Shown here: in pieces, positions 53,690 to 62,274 of the stretch
Layout of the letters: the number at the start of each line of letters is the position of its first letter
How positions within the stretch are numbered: the first letter of the stretch is position 1
Origin: Pseudomonadota bacterium
Lineage (GTDB): Bacteria; Pseudomonadota; Alphaproteobacteria; Dongiales; Dongiaceae
NCBI GenBank assembly: GCA_016183985.1
Contig: JACPDN010000010.1
Location: 434,001 to 498,000 of the forward strand
Length of the DNA: 64,000 nt
Direction of reading: 5' to 3'
Program-made: the position numbers and the translations under genes
Notes under the pieces: model-generated
The model's input: only the letters and a program-made list of their open reading frames with translations
Databases searched by the model: none
Told to the model about the DNA's origin: nothing

Positions 53690-56600
53690 ATGCCGGCAGA
53701 CGGGTGGTCGCACGCTATCACGATCGGTGGGCGCAAATTCCCTTACGCGCCCGCTATCCTTGTTGCCGCGCTGCTCTATTTCCTCTGCGCGAGGCTGGGT
53801 CTCGCCTTTGCCACCCTGCAGGAAAGCGCCTCGCCGGTCTGGCCGGCCTCGGGCCTTGCGGTGGCCCTCCTCATCCTTGCCGGGCCGCGTGCCTGGCCCG
53901 CCGTGGCCATCGGCGCCCTCTTTGCCAATGCACTGACCGGCGGCTGGGCCAGCGCCCTCTTCATCACCGTCGGCAATACGCTGGAAGCCGTGCTGGGGCT
54001 TCTCATCTATCAGCGCATCGCCGCGATCGGTGCCAGTCAATTGCCCATCGCCCGCAGCGCCGGCTTTGTGCTGGCAGCGCTCGCCGCGCCGGTTGCCAGC
54101 GCCGGGACCGGCGTCATCACTCTGGGCCTGCAGGGTGTCCTGGGCGAGGCCTCCATCGGCAGCGTTTTTGCCACCTGGTGGTCGGGCGATGTCCTGGGCA
54201 TCCTGGTGCTGGCGCCGGCGCTGCTTTCCTTCACCCCAAATTCCGGCTGGCTTGCCGGCGACCTGCCGGCAAGCTTCGCCATGCCCAACAAGGCCCGCTT
54301 CATTCAACTGCGCCAGGCGGCGATCCTTGCCGCCTTCATCTTCGGCAGCACGGCGGTCTCCTTCCTGCCCGACGGATGGATCGGCGGTTTCTTTCTTATC
54401 CTGCCAACGCTGCTGCTCTCCGCACGCTGGTTCGGCAGTCGCGGCATCAGTGCCACTTTGCTGCTGACCGGCGCCCTGTGGCTGAGCGGAACCGCCGCCG
54501 GCATCGGCCCTTTCAGCGACCAGACTATCAACGATTCGATGCTCAACGCGCAGATCATGCTGGGGGCCATCGCCATCACCGGCTTGATCCTTGCCGATGT
54601 CGACTATGTGCGCTCCCCCTCTGCGACCGTGGTCTTTATCGGCGGCGCGGTCATCGCCGCCTCAATCTTCCTCGTGCAACACGCCAAGAACGCGGCGGTC
54701 GATGAGCGGCATCTCATTACCATCGCCAAACGCATGGTGGATGACATCAATCACCGCCTGGACTCCTATGTAGACACCTTGCGTGGCGGTACCGCTTATG
54801 TCACCGCCTCGACCGATGTCACGCGCTGGGAATGGCGCAGCTATGTCGATTCCCTCGATATCGGGACTCGCCTGCCCGGCCTGCTGGGTGTCGGCGTCAT
54901 CCTGCCGGTCGATCCGTCCAGTCTGAAAGCGTTCGCGGCACAGCTTGCCCATGACGGTGTCGCCAGCTTCAAGCTGAAAACCGTTCCCGGCACCCAGCAA
55001 CGCCACGATCAGCATTTCGTCATCGTCTTTGCCGAACCCGAAGACATCAATGGCAGCGCCATAGGCCTCGATATCGCGACCGAAGCCGTCAGGCGCAACG
55101 CCGCCATCGCCGCGCGCGATACCGGCAAGGCGCAACTCTCGGCACGCATCACCCTGGTGCAAGATCCCAAGCATCGCCCCGGCTTCCTCCTGCTTCTGCC
55201 GATGTATCGCGAGCCGACCGGCAACAAGGATTCCAAGGCCCTGCGCTGGTCCTTCCACGGCTGGGTCTACGCACCCATCATCGCCGAGAAGTTCTTCGAA
55301 GATGCCCTGCTGCACACGCCTGACGAGCTGGAATTGCGCGTCCTGGATGGCTCCGATCCAGCGCGGGGTGAACGCCTCTTCCAATGGCAACCCAACGACC
55401 GTCAGCTCGCAGCATTCCGCACGGAGTACCAAACGCGCATCAACCTCCTGGATCACGAGGTCACGCTGCAATGGGGCCGCGCACCCGACTTCGACGCAAC
55501 CGGCTATCGCATGCCGACCCTGTTCGGCGCCGGCATCATCCTGTTCTCCGCCTTGCTCGCCGCCCTCGTCGGTACGTTGATGTCGCAGCGCGAGCGGGCG
55601 AATGCGATTGCGCGGCAGATGAATGCGGCCCTCGCCACCGGCAACGAACGCCTCGAACTGGCCGCCGCCTGCACAAGGGACGGTATTTGGGATTACGACG
55701 CCAAGACGGGGACGGTCTGGCGATCGCCACGCTATGCCGAAATCTATGGCTATACCGAAGCGGATATCAGCGACCATTGGGATTTCTGGCGTTCCATCAT
55801 CCTGCCCGAAGACGCCACGAAATCGGACCACCAATATCAGCAGATGCTAGCCGGCGAGCGTGACGGAATCGATCTCGTCCAGCGCTACCGCCATCGCGAC
55901 GGGCATATCGTGCACATCCACAGCCGTGCCATCGCCGTTCGCGACGAGGCTGGCCGGCTCACGCGAGTGATCGGCGTTCATACCGATATCAGCCTGGTCG
56001 TGCTGCTGGAGCAGCAGTTCAAGGACGCGGTCAATGTCATGCGCGACGGCTTCGGCCTGTTTGATGAAAATGACCGGCTGCTCATCTTCAACGAGGCCTT
56101 TATCGACGAAGGCACGCGCAAAGCCATCGGCGATCCTACCGGCTGCACCTTCGAGGAAGTCGTGCGCGCCTTCGTCGAACATGACATGCCGGATGCCCGG
56201 GATCCAACGTTCGACCGGGAAGCCTGGATCGCCAGGCGCATGGAGCTGCATCGTAACCCGCCCTCGCAGCCGATCGAGGTGAAATGGAGTGGCGAGCGGT
56301 GGATGCGCATCAGTGAAAGGCGTACGAGCACCGGCGGCTATGTCGGCATCTGGGCCGATGTCACCGAGATCAAGCGTTTGGGCCAGCTGTTCCACGATGC
56401 CGTCAGCGTTCTGCCCGATGCCTTTGCGATATTCGGGCCCGACGACCGGCTGCTCATCTGCAACGACAGCTATATCACGCCCAAGGTTCGTGCGGCCCTC
56501 GGCGGCCCCATCGGCCACCGCTATCAAGACCTCTATGATGCCTATGCCGAGCTCGAACTCGGCATGACGGACCGCGACAAGCGCGCCCAATGGGTGGCCG

Positions 56601-57952
56601 AACGCGTCACCCGGCACCGCAATCCCAGCGAAGAGCCCTATGAGGTCATGACCGCGGACCATCACGTGCTGCGCGTGATCGAGCGGCGCACCACGAGCGG
56701 CTGCATTGTCGGCCTGTGGAGCGACATTACGGCGCTGCGCCAGGCGGAGCGCCGCCTCAATGACGCCATCGCCAGCATCAACGAGGGTTTCGTCCTGCTG
56801 GATTCGGACATGCGCTACGTGGTCTTCAACGACGAATTCCTGCGCCTCTATCCGAAGATGGCGCCCCATGTGAAGGTCGGCGGCCGCTTTGAGGATGCCC
56901 TGCGCGCCGGTGCCGCGGCCGGCGAATATCCCGATCTTGAAACGCCGATGCAAATAGAGGCCTTTATCGCCGAATGGTCGAACCGCTACCGCGACCCTGC
57001 CGCCTACCAGGGCGAGGGTGCCTTTGCCGATGGACGCTGGGTGCTGATCGGCCATCGCGGCACGTCGGATGGTGGCTGCGTCAACGTCTATACCGACATT
57101 ACCGCGATCAAGCAGCGCGAGACGGACCTGGCTGCCGCCAAGCAGCGGCTGGAAACCCAGGCCATCGAACTCATCGCCCTTACCGAGGATCTGCGCAACG
57201 CCCGGCAAGTGGCCGTTGCCGCCAATATCAGCAAGTCGCGCTTCCTTGCCGATATGAGCCACGAGTTGCGGACGCCGCTCAACGGCATCTTGGGATTTGC
57301 CGAGATCATCAAGGAGCAGATGTTCGGCGAAATAAGCCCGCCCCAATACCGCGAGTACGCCGCCGACATTCATGCCAGCGGCTTGCATCTCCTGCGTCTC
57401 ATCAACGACCTGCTCGATCTATCCAAGATCGAGGCGGAGCGCATGACGCTCACCATCGACGCCATCGAAACCAGCGCCGTCGTCGGCCAGACCGTGCGCC
57501 TGGTCGAGAATCTGGCCCGCGAACGCGACGTAACGCTCGATGCCAGCGATATTGCCGGCTGCCCGGTCCTTCATGCCGATGAACGCCAGGCGCGACAGAT
57601 CCTCCTCAACCTGCTCTCCAACGCGATCAAGTTCACACCCGATGGCGGCAGCGTCACCTTGCGCTGCGTCGACGATGGCGAGATGGCGGTCATCACCGTC
57701 AAGGATACCGGCATCGGCATGACCGAGGCCGAGGTCAAGAAGGCCATGGAACGCTTCGGTCAGGCCGAGGCCGGTTATTCAAAGAAGACACTGGGCACGG
57801 GGCTCGGCCTGCCGCTGGTCGACGGGTTGGTGAAGCTGCATGGCGGAAGCCTCACCATCGACAGCACCAAGAATGTCGGCACGACCGTGACGGTGCGCCT
57901 GCCCTGGCGCGACGATCTCTACCGGCCGCACAAGATCGTCGCCGCCTCATAA
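53690..57952 (+). CDS. Large MASE1-CHASE-PAS sensor histidine kinase
   Basis: A 1420-residue membrane kinase. An N-terminal MASE1 domain with about eight to ten helices (12-320) is followed by a CHASE-type periplasmic domain (about 330-590), a further TM segment (605-628), four PAS modules (about 650-765, 775-890, 896-1010, 1018-1135), a coiled coil, HisKA with H1191 (DMSHELRTP), and HATPase (LLSNAIKFT, DTGIGM, GTGLGLPL). PAS modules 2-4 are similar to one another and look like internal duplications. No receiver domain is attached and no regulator gene is adjacent. ATG at 53690 has AGGAGG ten bases upstream. Confidence 0.9.
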   Translation: MPADGWSHAITIGGRKFPYAPAILVAALLYFLCARLGLAFATLQESASPVWPASGLAVALLILAGPRAWPAVAIGALFANALTGGWASALFITVGNTLEAVLGLLIYQRIAAIGASQLPIARSAGFVLAALAAPVASAGTGVITLGLQGVLGEASIGSVFATWWSGDVLGILVLAPALLSFTPNSGWLAGDLPASFAMPNKARFIQLRQAAILAAFIFGSTAVSFLPDGWIGGFFLILPTLLLSARWFGSRGISATLLLTGALWLSGTAAGIGPFSDQTINDSMLNAQIMLGAIAITGLILADVDYVRSPSATVVFIGGAVIAASIFLVQHAKNAAVDERHLITIAKRMVDDINHRLDSYVDTLRGGTAYVTASTDVTRWEWRSYVDSLDIGTRLPGLLGVGVILPVDPSSLKAFAAQLAHDGVASFKLKTVPGTQQRHDQHFVIVFAEPEDINGSAIGLDIATEAVRRNAAIAARDTGKAQLSARITLVQDPKHRPGFLLLLPMYREPTGNKDSKALRWSFHGWVYAPIIAEKFFEDALLHTPDELELRVLDGSDPARGERLFQWQPNDRQLAAFRTEYQTRINLLDHEVTLQWGRAPDFDATGYRMPTLFGAGIILFSALLAALVGTLMSQRERANAIARQMNAALATGNERLELAAACTRDGIWDYDAKTGTVWRSPRYAEIYGYTEADISDHWDFWRSIILPEDATKSDHQYQQMLAGERDGIDLVQRYRHRDGHIVHIHSRAIAVRDEAGRLTRVIGVHTDISLVVLLEQQFKDAVNVMRDGFGLFDENDRLLIFNEAFIDEGTRKAIGDPTGCTFEEVVRAFVEHDMPDARDPTFDREAWIARRMELHRNPPSQPIEVKWSGERWMRISERRTSTGGYVGIWADVTEIKRLGQLFHDAVSVLPDAFAIFGPDDRLLICNDSYITPKVRAALGGPIGHRYQDLYDAYAELELGMTDRDKRAQWVAERVTRHRNPSEEPYEVMTADHHVLRVIERRTTSGCIVGLWSDITALRQAERRLNDAIASINEGFVLLDSDMRYVVFNDEFLRLYPKMAPHVKVGGRFEDALRAGAAAGEYPDLETPMQIEAFIAEWSNRYRDPAAYQGEGAFADGRWVLIGHRGTSDGGCVNVYTDITAIKQRETDLAAAKQRLETQAIELIALTEDLRNARQVAVAANISKSRFLADMSHELRTPLNGILGFAEIIKEQMFGEISPPQYREYAADIHASGLHLLRLINDLLDLSKIEAERMTLTIDAIETSAVVGQTVRLVENLARERDVTLDASDIAGCPVLHADERQARQILLNLLSNAIKFTPDGGSVTLRCVDDGEMAVITVKDTGIGMTEAEVKKAMERFGQAEAGYSKKTLGTGLGLPLVDGLVKLHGGSLTIDSTKNVGTTVTVRLPWRDDLYRPHKIVAAS

Positions 57953-57957
57953 GAGGC

Positions 57958-58959
57958 TTAGGGCAGCAGGACGACCGACCCCGTCGTCTTGCGCGCTTCA
58001 AGATCCCTTTGCGCCTGGGCAGCATCCTTCAGCGCATAAGTGTGGCCGATATTGATCTTGACCGTGCCTTTCGACACCACGTCGATCAGCGCATTGGCGG
58101 AAAGTTCGAGATCGGCGCGGGTCGCGGTATAGGCCATCAAGGTCGGGCGGGTCAGGAACAGGGAGCCTTTCTGCGACAGCAGCAAGGGCTCGATCGCCGG
58201 CACGGGACCGGACGCGTTGCCGAAGGTCACCAGATAGCCGCGTGGCCGCAGGCAATCCATCGACGGGATGCAGGTATCCTTGCCGACACCGTCATAGACG
58301 ACGTGGACACCCTTGCCGTCGGTAAGCTCCTTCACCCGCTTCACCCAATGGTCGGATCCGGCTTCGGCGCGGTAATCGATCACATGATCGGCGCCAAGCG
58401 ATTTGGCGATGGCACATTTCTCCTTGCCGCCAGCCGTGCCGATAACGGTGGCACCCAGCGCTTTCAGCCATTGCACCGCGATCGACCCGACACCGCCCGC
58501 CGCGGCGTGGAAGAGAACAATGTCGCCCGGCTTCACGGTATAGGTGCGGCGGATGAGATATTCGACCGTCATGCCCTGCAGCATCATGGCGGCCGCCGTA
58601 TTGAAATCGATGCTGTCCGGAATTTTCACCAGCTTGTCGGCCGGGTAATTGCGCCATTCGGCATATGAACCCAGGGGTGCCGCGCAATAGGCGACCCGAT
58701 CACCGACTTTCAAGCTCGTGACGCCGGGACCAAGGGCCTCAACGATGCCGGCGCCTTCCAGGCCGATGCCGGAGGGAAGCTGCACCGGGTAAAGTCCGCT
58801 GCGGTGATAGGTGTCGATGAAATTGAGCCCGCAGGCCTTGTTGCGCAACGTCACTTCACCGGCATTGGGCGCTGCCAGTTTGACGGTCTCCCATTTCAGC
58901 ACCTCCGGCCCGCCGGTCTGGTGGAAACGAATCGCATTGGTCTCGGTGGGGATTGTCAT
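57958..58959 (-). CDS. Quinone oxidoreductase (zinc-free MDR family)
   Basis: A 333-residue NADPH:quinone reductase of the QOR branch. The N-terminal GroES-like domain has ACGLNFIDTYHRSGLYP; the Rossmann domain has AAAGGVGSIAVQWLKALGA; no zinc-ligand cysteines are seen. It is convergent with the large kinase, 5 bases between stops, with no terminator visible. Predicted cytosolic; it probably reduces quinones or reactive alkenals. Confidence 0.92.
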   Translation of the reverse strand: MTIPTETNAIRFHQTGGPEVLKWETVKLAAPNAGEVTLRNKACGLNFIDTYHRSGLYPVQLPSGIGLEGAGIVEALGPGVTSLKVGDRVAYCAAPLGSYAEWRNYPADKLVKIPDSIDFNTAAAMMLQGMTVEYLIRRTYTVKPGDIVLFHAAAGGVGSIAVQWLKALGATVIGTAGGKEKCAIAKSLGADHVIDYRAEAGSDHWVKRVKELTDGKGVHVVYDGVGKDTCIPSMDCLRPRGYLVTFGNASGPVPAIEPLLLSQKGSLFLTRPTLMAYTATRADLELSANALIDVVSKGTVKINIGHTYALKDAAQAQRDLEARKTTGSVVLLP

Positions 58960-59050
58960 CGGAGAGCTCCGGCCTGATGGGAAGTTGAGGCGAAGATTAG
59001 CTGGCCGCCCCCCGAGATAAAACCCTGAGGATCGACCGGGTATGTTGCCG

Positions 59051-59096
59051 GCACCCCCTCTTCCCGACCCTCCCCCGCGTTGGGGGGAGGGGGTGC
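59051..59096. repeat. Family 2 C/G palindrome
   Basis: GCACCCCCT at the left end and AGGGGGTGC at the right end are inverted copies, with an inner CTCCCCC / GGGGGGAG hairpin. It lies in the gap between qor and ribB, downstream of the ribB stop. Confidence 0.7.
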
Positions 59097-59108
59097 AACA
59101 GATGACTC

Positions 59109-59765
59109 TTACGCCGCTTTCGCCATCAAATTCTGCCGATAAGCAACGATGTCTTCGATGGTGAGCACCGGGAAACCGTTGCGGCGGCCATAGGCCTTGG
59201 CCTGGCGGCCGCGCAGCATTTCGCCGTCGCGGGTCATCAATTCACAGAGCACCGCCGCCGAGCCGAGGCCAGCCAGCTGGGCGAGATCGACCGAGCCTTC
59301 CGTGTGCCCGCGGCGGGTCAGCACGCCACCGGGGCTTGCCCGCAAGGGGAACATATGGCCAGGGCTGACAATGTCACTGGTCTTGGCGTTGGAGGCGATG
59401 GCGGCGCGCACGGTCGTGAGGCGATCAGCTGCCGACACACCGGTGGTGACGCCATGGCGCGCCTCGATCGAGACGGTGAAAGGTGTGCCAAAACGGCTTT
59501 CATTGCGGCTCGCCATCATCGGCAGTTCCAGCCGGTCGACGGTCGTGGCATCGAGGCACAGACACACGATGCCGCTGCAATCGCGGATCATCCGGGCCAT
59601 GACATCGAGGGTCAGATTGCTGGCAGCGGCAATGAGATCCGCTTCGTTTTCGCGGTCGTCATCATCCAGCACGATGACCGGCAAGGCAGATTGCATCGCG
59701 TCGATGGCTGCCTGAATGCGGCCCTCGATATGCAACAATTCGAGTTGGGAATGATGTTTGGACAT
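59109..59765 (-). CDS. ribB: 3,4-dihydroxy-2-butanone 4-phosphate synthase
   Basis: Makes the four-carbon precursor of riboflavin from ribulose 5-phosphate. 218 residues from the ATG at 59765 (GAGGAG eight bases upstream). The substrate loop [12 protein letters not shown] and the [17 protein letters not shown] block are diagnostic. Monofunctional: there is no fused GTP cyclohydrolase II. The frame is open back to 59897, but that region is the riboswitch and its expression platform. An isolated ribB under riboswitch control, separate from other rib genes. Confidence 0.96.
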   Translation of the reverse strand: MSKHHSQLELLHIEGRIQAAIDAMQSALPVIVLDDDDRENEADLIAAASNLTLDVMARMIRDCSGIVCLCLDATTVDRLELPMMASRNESRFGTPFTVSIEARHGVTTGVSAADRLTTVRAAIASNAKTSDIVSPGHMFPLRASPGGVLTRRGHTEGSVDLAQLAGLGSAAVLCELMTRDGEMLRGRQAKAYGRRNGFPVLTIEDIVAYRQNLMAKAA

Positions 59766-59884
59766 ATGAAACGCTCCTCGCATGGTTTTTGCGACAAACG
59801 TTCCAGGGCAAGATACCTGACGCCGCCCCACCCGGTCTCCACCGTCGCCGACGGCAGAATCCAGGCGCATTGGCGCCACGATCT

Positions 59885-60046
59885 CGTCTTCTTTCATCCG
59901 GACTATGACCGTCGGCTCAGGATTCTGACCTGATCTGCTGGACCCGTTCCGGATTGCTCCGGATCGGCGCTCGCGGGCTCGACTACTCAGGTTTGCACCC
60001 GAATTGTCCTACCGCCGGTGGGGATTTTCACCCCGCCCTGAAGACG
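59885..60046 (-). promoter_or_regulatory. FMN riboswitch (RFN element) of ribB
   Basis: On the minus strand the conserved RFN core is clear: P1 is a perfect 7-bp pair CGTCTTC / GAAGACG at the two ends. Inside are AGGGCGGGGTGAAA, CCCACCGGCGGTA, GAGCCCGCGAGCG, GTCAGAATCCTGAGCCGACG and the closing TCATAGTCCGGATGAAAG. The ribB start lies 119 bases beyond P1. I see no clear T-run terminator in that stretch, so control may act on translation or through Rho. Confidence 0.95.
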
Positions 60047-60124
60047 TATTGACAACTCCGAACATGGCAGGAGCGGGCCGTTCCCGTCAAGCAAGGGAAA
60101 GTTGAGCCTGGACGACAAAAAAAA

Positions 60125-60175
60125 CCCCTCTCCCCACCCCCCCCCCCAACGTGGGGGAGGGGCGGGGAGAGGGGG
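60125..60175. repeat. Family 2 C/G palindrome with C11 tract
   Basis: Inverted arms CCCCTCTCCCC and GGGGAGAGGGG enclose a second stem and an uninterrupted run of 11 C's at 60137-60147. It lies between the ogt stop and the riboswitch. The run may be variable in length. Confidence 0.75.
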
Positions 60176-60179
60176 CCGG

Positions 60180-60686
60180 TCAAAACAGCCGTCCCTGGCC
60201 CTTTTCGAGATCCAGCAGGAAGCGCTTGGCAGTGAGACCCAAATCGCTGGAATAACCGCCGAGCTGGGCGCTGCCGATGACCCGGTGGCAGGGGATGATG
60301 ATGGCGATAGGATTCTGACCGCAGGCGACGCCGACGGCACGGGCCGCCGTGTAATCCGCCTGCCCCAGCAAGGTCGCGAGATCCCCATAGCGCCGCGTCT
60401 CGCCAAAGGGAATGCGCAGCAAGGCATTCCAGACACCTTCCTGGAATTCTGTCCCCGGATAGTTCAGCGGCAAATCGAAATGGTCTAGCCGCCCGTCGAT
60501 ATAGGCTGCCATCTGCCTCTTGGCTTCTTCGGCAAGGGCTGAAGAAACCATCACCTTGGGCTCGATCTTGCGCCAATAGCATTGCGTGACGGCATTCTCG
60601 TCGCAGCGGATCTCGACCCAACCGATCTTGACCCGCAAGGTCGCGCCGATGGGAATGCCGCCTCCGATTGATTCGCCTTCGCTCAC
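60180..60686 (-). CDS. ogt: Methylated-DNA-protein cysteine methyltransferase
   Basis: Suicide repair enzyme removing O6-alkyl groups from guanine. 168 residues, Ogt type without the Ada N-terminal module. The active site is C133 in IIIPCHRVIGS; the recognition helix region is YTAARAVGVACGQNP. It starts with GTG at 60686, overlapping the hemE stop by four bases (GTGA), so it is coupled to hemE, an unusual but plausible housekeeping pairing. Confidence 0.93.
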   Translation of the reverse strand: MSEGESIGGGIPIGATLRVKIGWVEIRCDENAVTQCYWRKIEPKVMVSSALAEEAKRQMAAYIDGRLDHFDLPLNYPGTEFQEGVWNALLRIPFGETRRYGDLATLLGQADYTAARAVGVACGQNPIAIIIPCHRVIGSAQLGGYSSDLGLTAKRFLLDLEKGQGRLF

Positions 60687-61723
60687 CGATGCCAGCCTTG
60701 GACGAGCTTCACAAGTTCGCCCACGTGTTCCGGCGGTGTTTCCGGCACGATGCCATGGCCCAGATTGAAGACGAAGGGACCGCGTCCCAGCGTTTCCAGG
60801 ATCTTCGTCGCCGCACTCCGCATCGCTTCACCACCGGCGACCAGCAATTGCGGATCGAGATTGCCTTGGAGGGCGATGCGGCCCTGCAGCTGGGTGAAGG
60901 CCCAATCGAGCGGCACGCCGGAATCGATCCCCAGGCCATGCATGAAGCTGGAGCGCGCAAAATCAAGGTAGCCCGCGCCGCAGGCACGCGGAAACACGAT
61001 CACCGGCACTTCCGGATGCGACATGCGCACACGGTCGACGATCGCCTTCATCGGCGCCAAGGACCAGCGCAGCAGGCCGGCATGGTCGAGCGCGCCGGCC
61101 CAGCTGTCGAATATCTGCAGGACTTCGGCACCAGCCTCAATTTGCGCGATGAGATAGCTCGAGGTTGCATCGACCAGCAGATTCACCAGGCGCTGGAAAC
61201 TATCCGGCCGCTGATAAGCCCAGGCCTTGGTCTTGGCATAATCGCGCGAGGAGCCGCCTTCGATCATATAGCTCGCCACCGTCCAGGGAGCCCCGGCAAA
61301 GCCGATCAGCGCCGTTTCCGGCGGGAGGGCTGCCTTGATCCCCGAGACGGCCGCGTAGACCGGTTTGAGGCGTGCATGGAACTGGTCCAGCCCGAGCCGT
61401 GCCATGCCGGCATCGTCGGTGATGGCATCGAGCAGCGGTCCCCGCCCTTCCTCGAACCTCAGTTCCTGGCCCAGGGCATGGGGCACCACGAGAATGTCGG
61501 AAAAGAGAATGGCCGCATCGAAACCGAAGCGACGGATCGGCTGCAGTGTCACCTCGACCGCAAAGTCCGGATTGTAGCAGAGATCCAGGAAGGAACCGGC
61601 CTTGGCACGCGATGCCCGGTATTCGGGCAGATACCGTCCTGCCTGGCGCATCAGCCAGATGGGCGGGCGCGACAGGGTTTCCCCCTTCAAAGCCCTTACC
61701 AGCAATTTCTGAGGCGTCTGCAT
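60683..61723 (-). CDS. hemE: Uroporphyrinogen decarboxylase
   Basis: Converts uroporphyrinogen III to coproporphyrinogen III. 346 residues. The signature LMRQAGRYLPEYR is at 24-36, GFAGAPWTVASYMIEGG and DSWAGAL follow, and VSGIKAALPP is as expected. It flanks the predicted replication origin, as in Caulobacter-type chromosomes, while the other haem genes of this window (hemH, hemJ) lie 20 kb away. Confidence 0.97.
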   Translation of the reverse strand: MQTPQKLLVRALKGETLSRPPIWLMRQAGRYLPEYRASRAKAGSFLDLCYNPDFAVEVTLQPIRRFGFDAAILFSDILVVPHALGQELRFEEGRGPLLDAITDDAGMARLGLDQFHARLKPVYAAVSGIKAALPPETALIGFAGAPWTVASYMIEGGSSRDYAKTKAWAYQRPDSFQRLVNLLVDATSSYLIAQIEAGAEVLQIFDSWAGALDHAGLLRWSLAPMKAIVDRVRMSHPEVPVIVFPRACGAGYLDFARSSFMHGLGIDSGVPLDWAFTQLQGRIALQGNLDPQLLVAGGEAMRSAATKILETLGRGPFVFNLGHGIVPETPPEHVGELVKLVQGWHR

Positions 61724-61954
61724 GATCTTGCTCAGTCCTGATCTTCGTTCAGTCTCATTCTTACCAGCGCTCTTCCTACATCTCTAAAAGATAAGACTCT
61801 AGGTGGAAGATGATGATGTGGGGTGGATAACGAGAATCCCCAATCTTGGATTCCTGTCCCCGTGGCGGACTTGGATAAAGCTGCCATGGCGATCTTGCAG
61901 AAATACCGGACAAATCTGTGGGCAAACTATCTGGTTCTTGCCATTTCTTGTTCC

Positions 61955-62032
61955 GTCATGCCCGGACTTGTTCCGGGCATCCAGTCTCTCAAGTGGCACC
62001 ACTGGATCCCCGGGACTTCGCCCGGGGATGAC
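61955..62032. repeat. Twin-hairpin GTCAT repeat inside the predicted origin
   Basis: A 78-bp unit of exactly the same length and layout as the four in the 19174 array. The left stem is GCCCGGA/TCCGGGC, where the array has GCCCGGG/CCCGGGC: both sides have changed so that pairing is kept. The right stem is CCCCGGG/CCCGGGG. It lies between the DnaA-box clusters. Confidence 0.9.
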
Positions 62033-62187
62033 AATCATACATAACGTGAATCCTGTGGATGACTTGAAACCGGATTGGTCGTCCACGTTATCCCCGGGAT
62101 TCGACCGTTTTCGCCCCTACTCTTGTCAGGCGGGAAAAGGGGTGCCATGAAAAGATAACAAAGGTGAATGGATTGGACACACATGGA

Positions 62188-62196
62188 TTATCCACA
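62188..62196 (+). other. Perfect DnaA box
   Basis: TTATCCACA, the consensus high-affinity DnaA site, 79 bases upstream of the ppsR start, followed by TTATCAACG 14 bases later and TGTGGAAAG on the opposite strand. Confidence 0.85.
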
Positions 62197-62274
62197 GCAT
62201 CCAGGCCAGTTATCAACGGTTTGGCTGTGGAAAGCATGACGTGTCGGTCACCTGTCAGGCAAAGGTCTGTGAAG

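Larger units (their letters stand above)
61724..62274. other. Predicted chromosomal replication origin (oriC)
   Basis: The 551-bp gap between divergent hemE and ppsR. It contains one perfect DnaA box, two with one mismatch (GGTGGATAA 61822-61830; TGTGGATGA 62054-62062) and five with two mismatches (61870-61878, 61917-61925, 62088-62096, 62210-62218, 62226-62234). Five GANTC methylation sites are at 61795, 61834, 61849, 62048 and 62098. AT-rich stretches near 61780 and 62145 could be unwinding elements. Location matches the Caulobacter origin. parS sites are 26-28 kb away. Confidence 0.75.

Noticed and set aside
59766-59897. Upstream extension of ribB starting at the ATGAAAGAAG at 59897
   Set aside because: That ATG is in the closing strand of the FMN riboswitch; the following residues do not match ribB.
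62164-62274. Upstream extension of ppsR
   Set aside because: It would place 37 codons over the perfect DnaA box and two others, lacks family similarity, and the ATG at 62275 gives the expected N-terminus.
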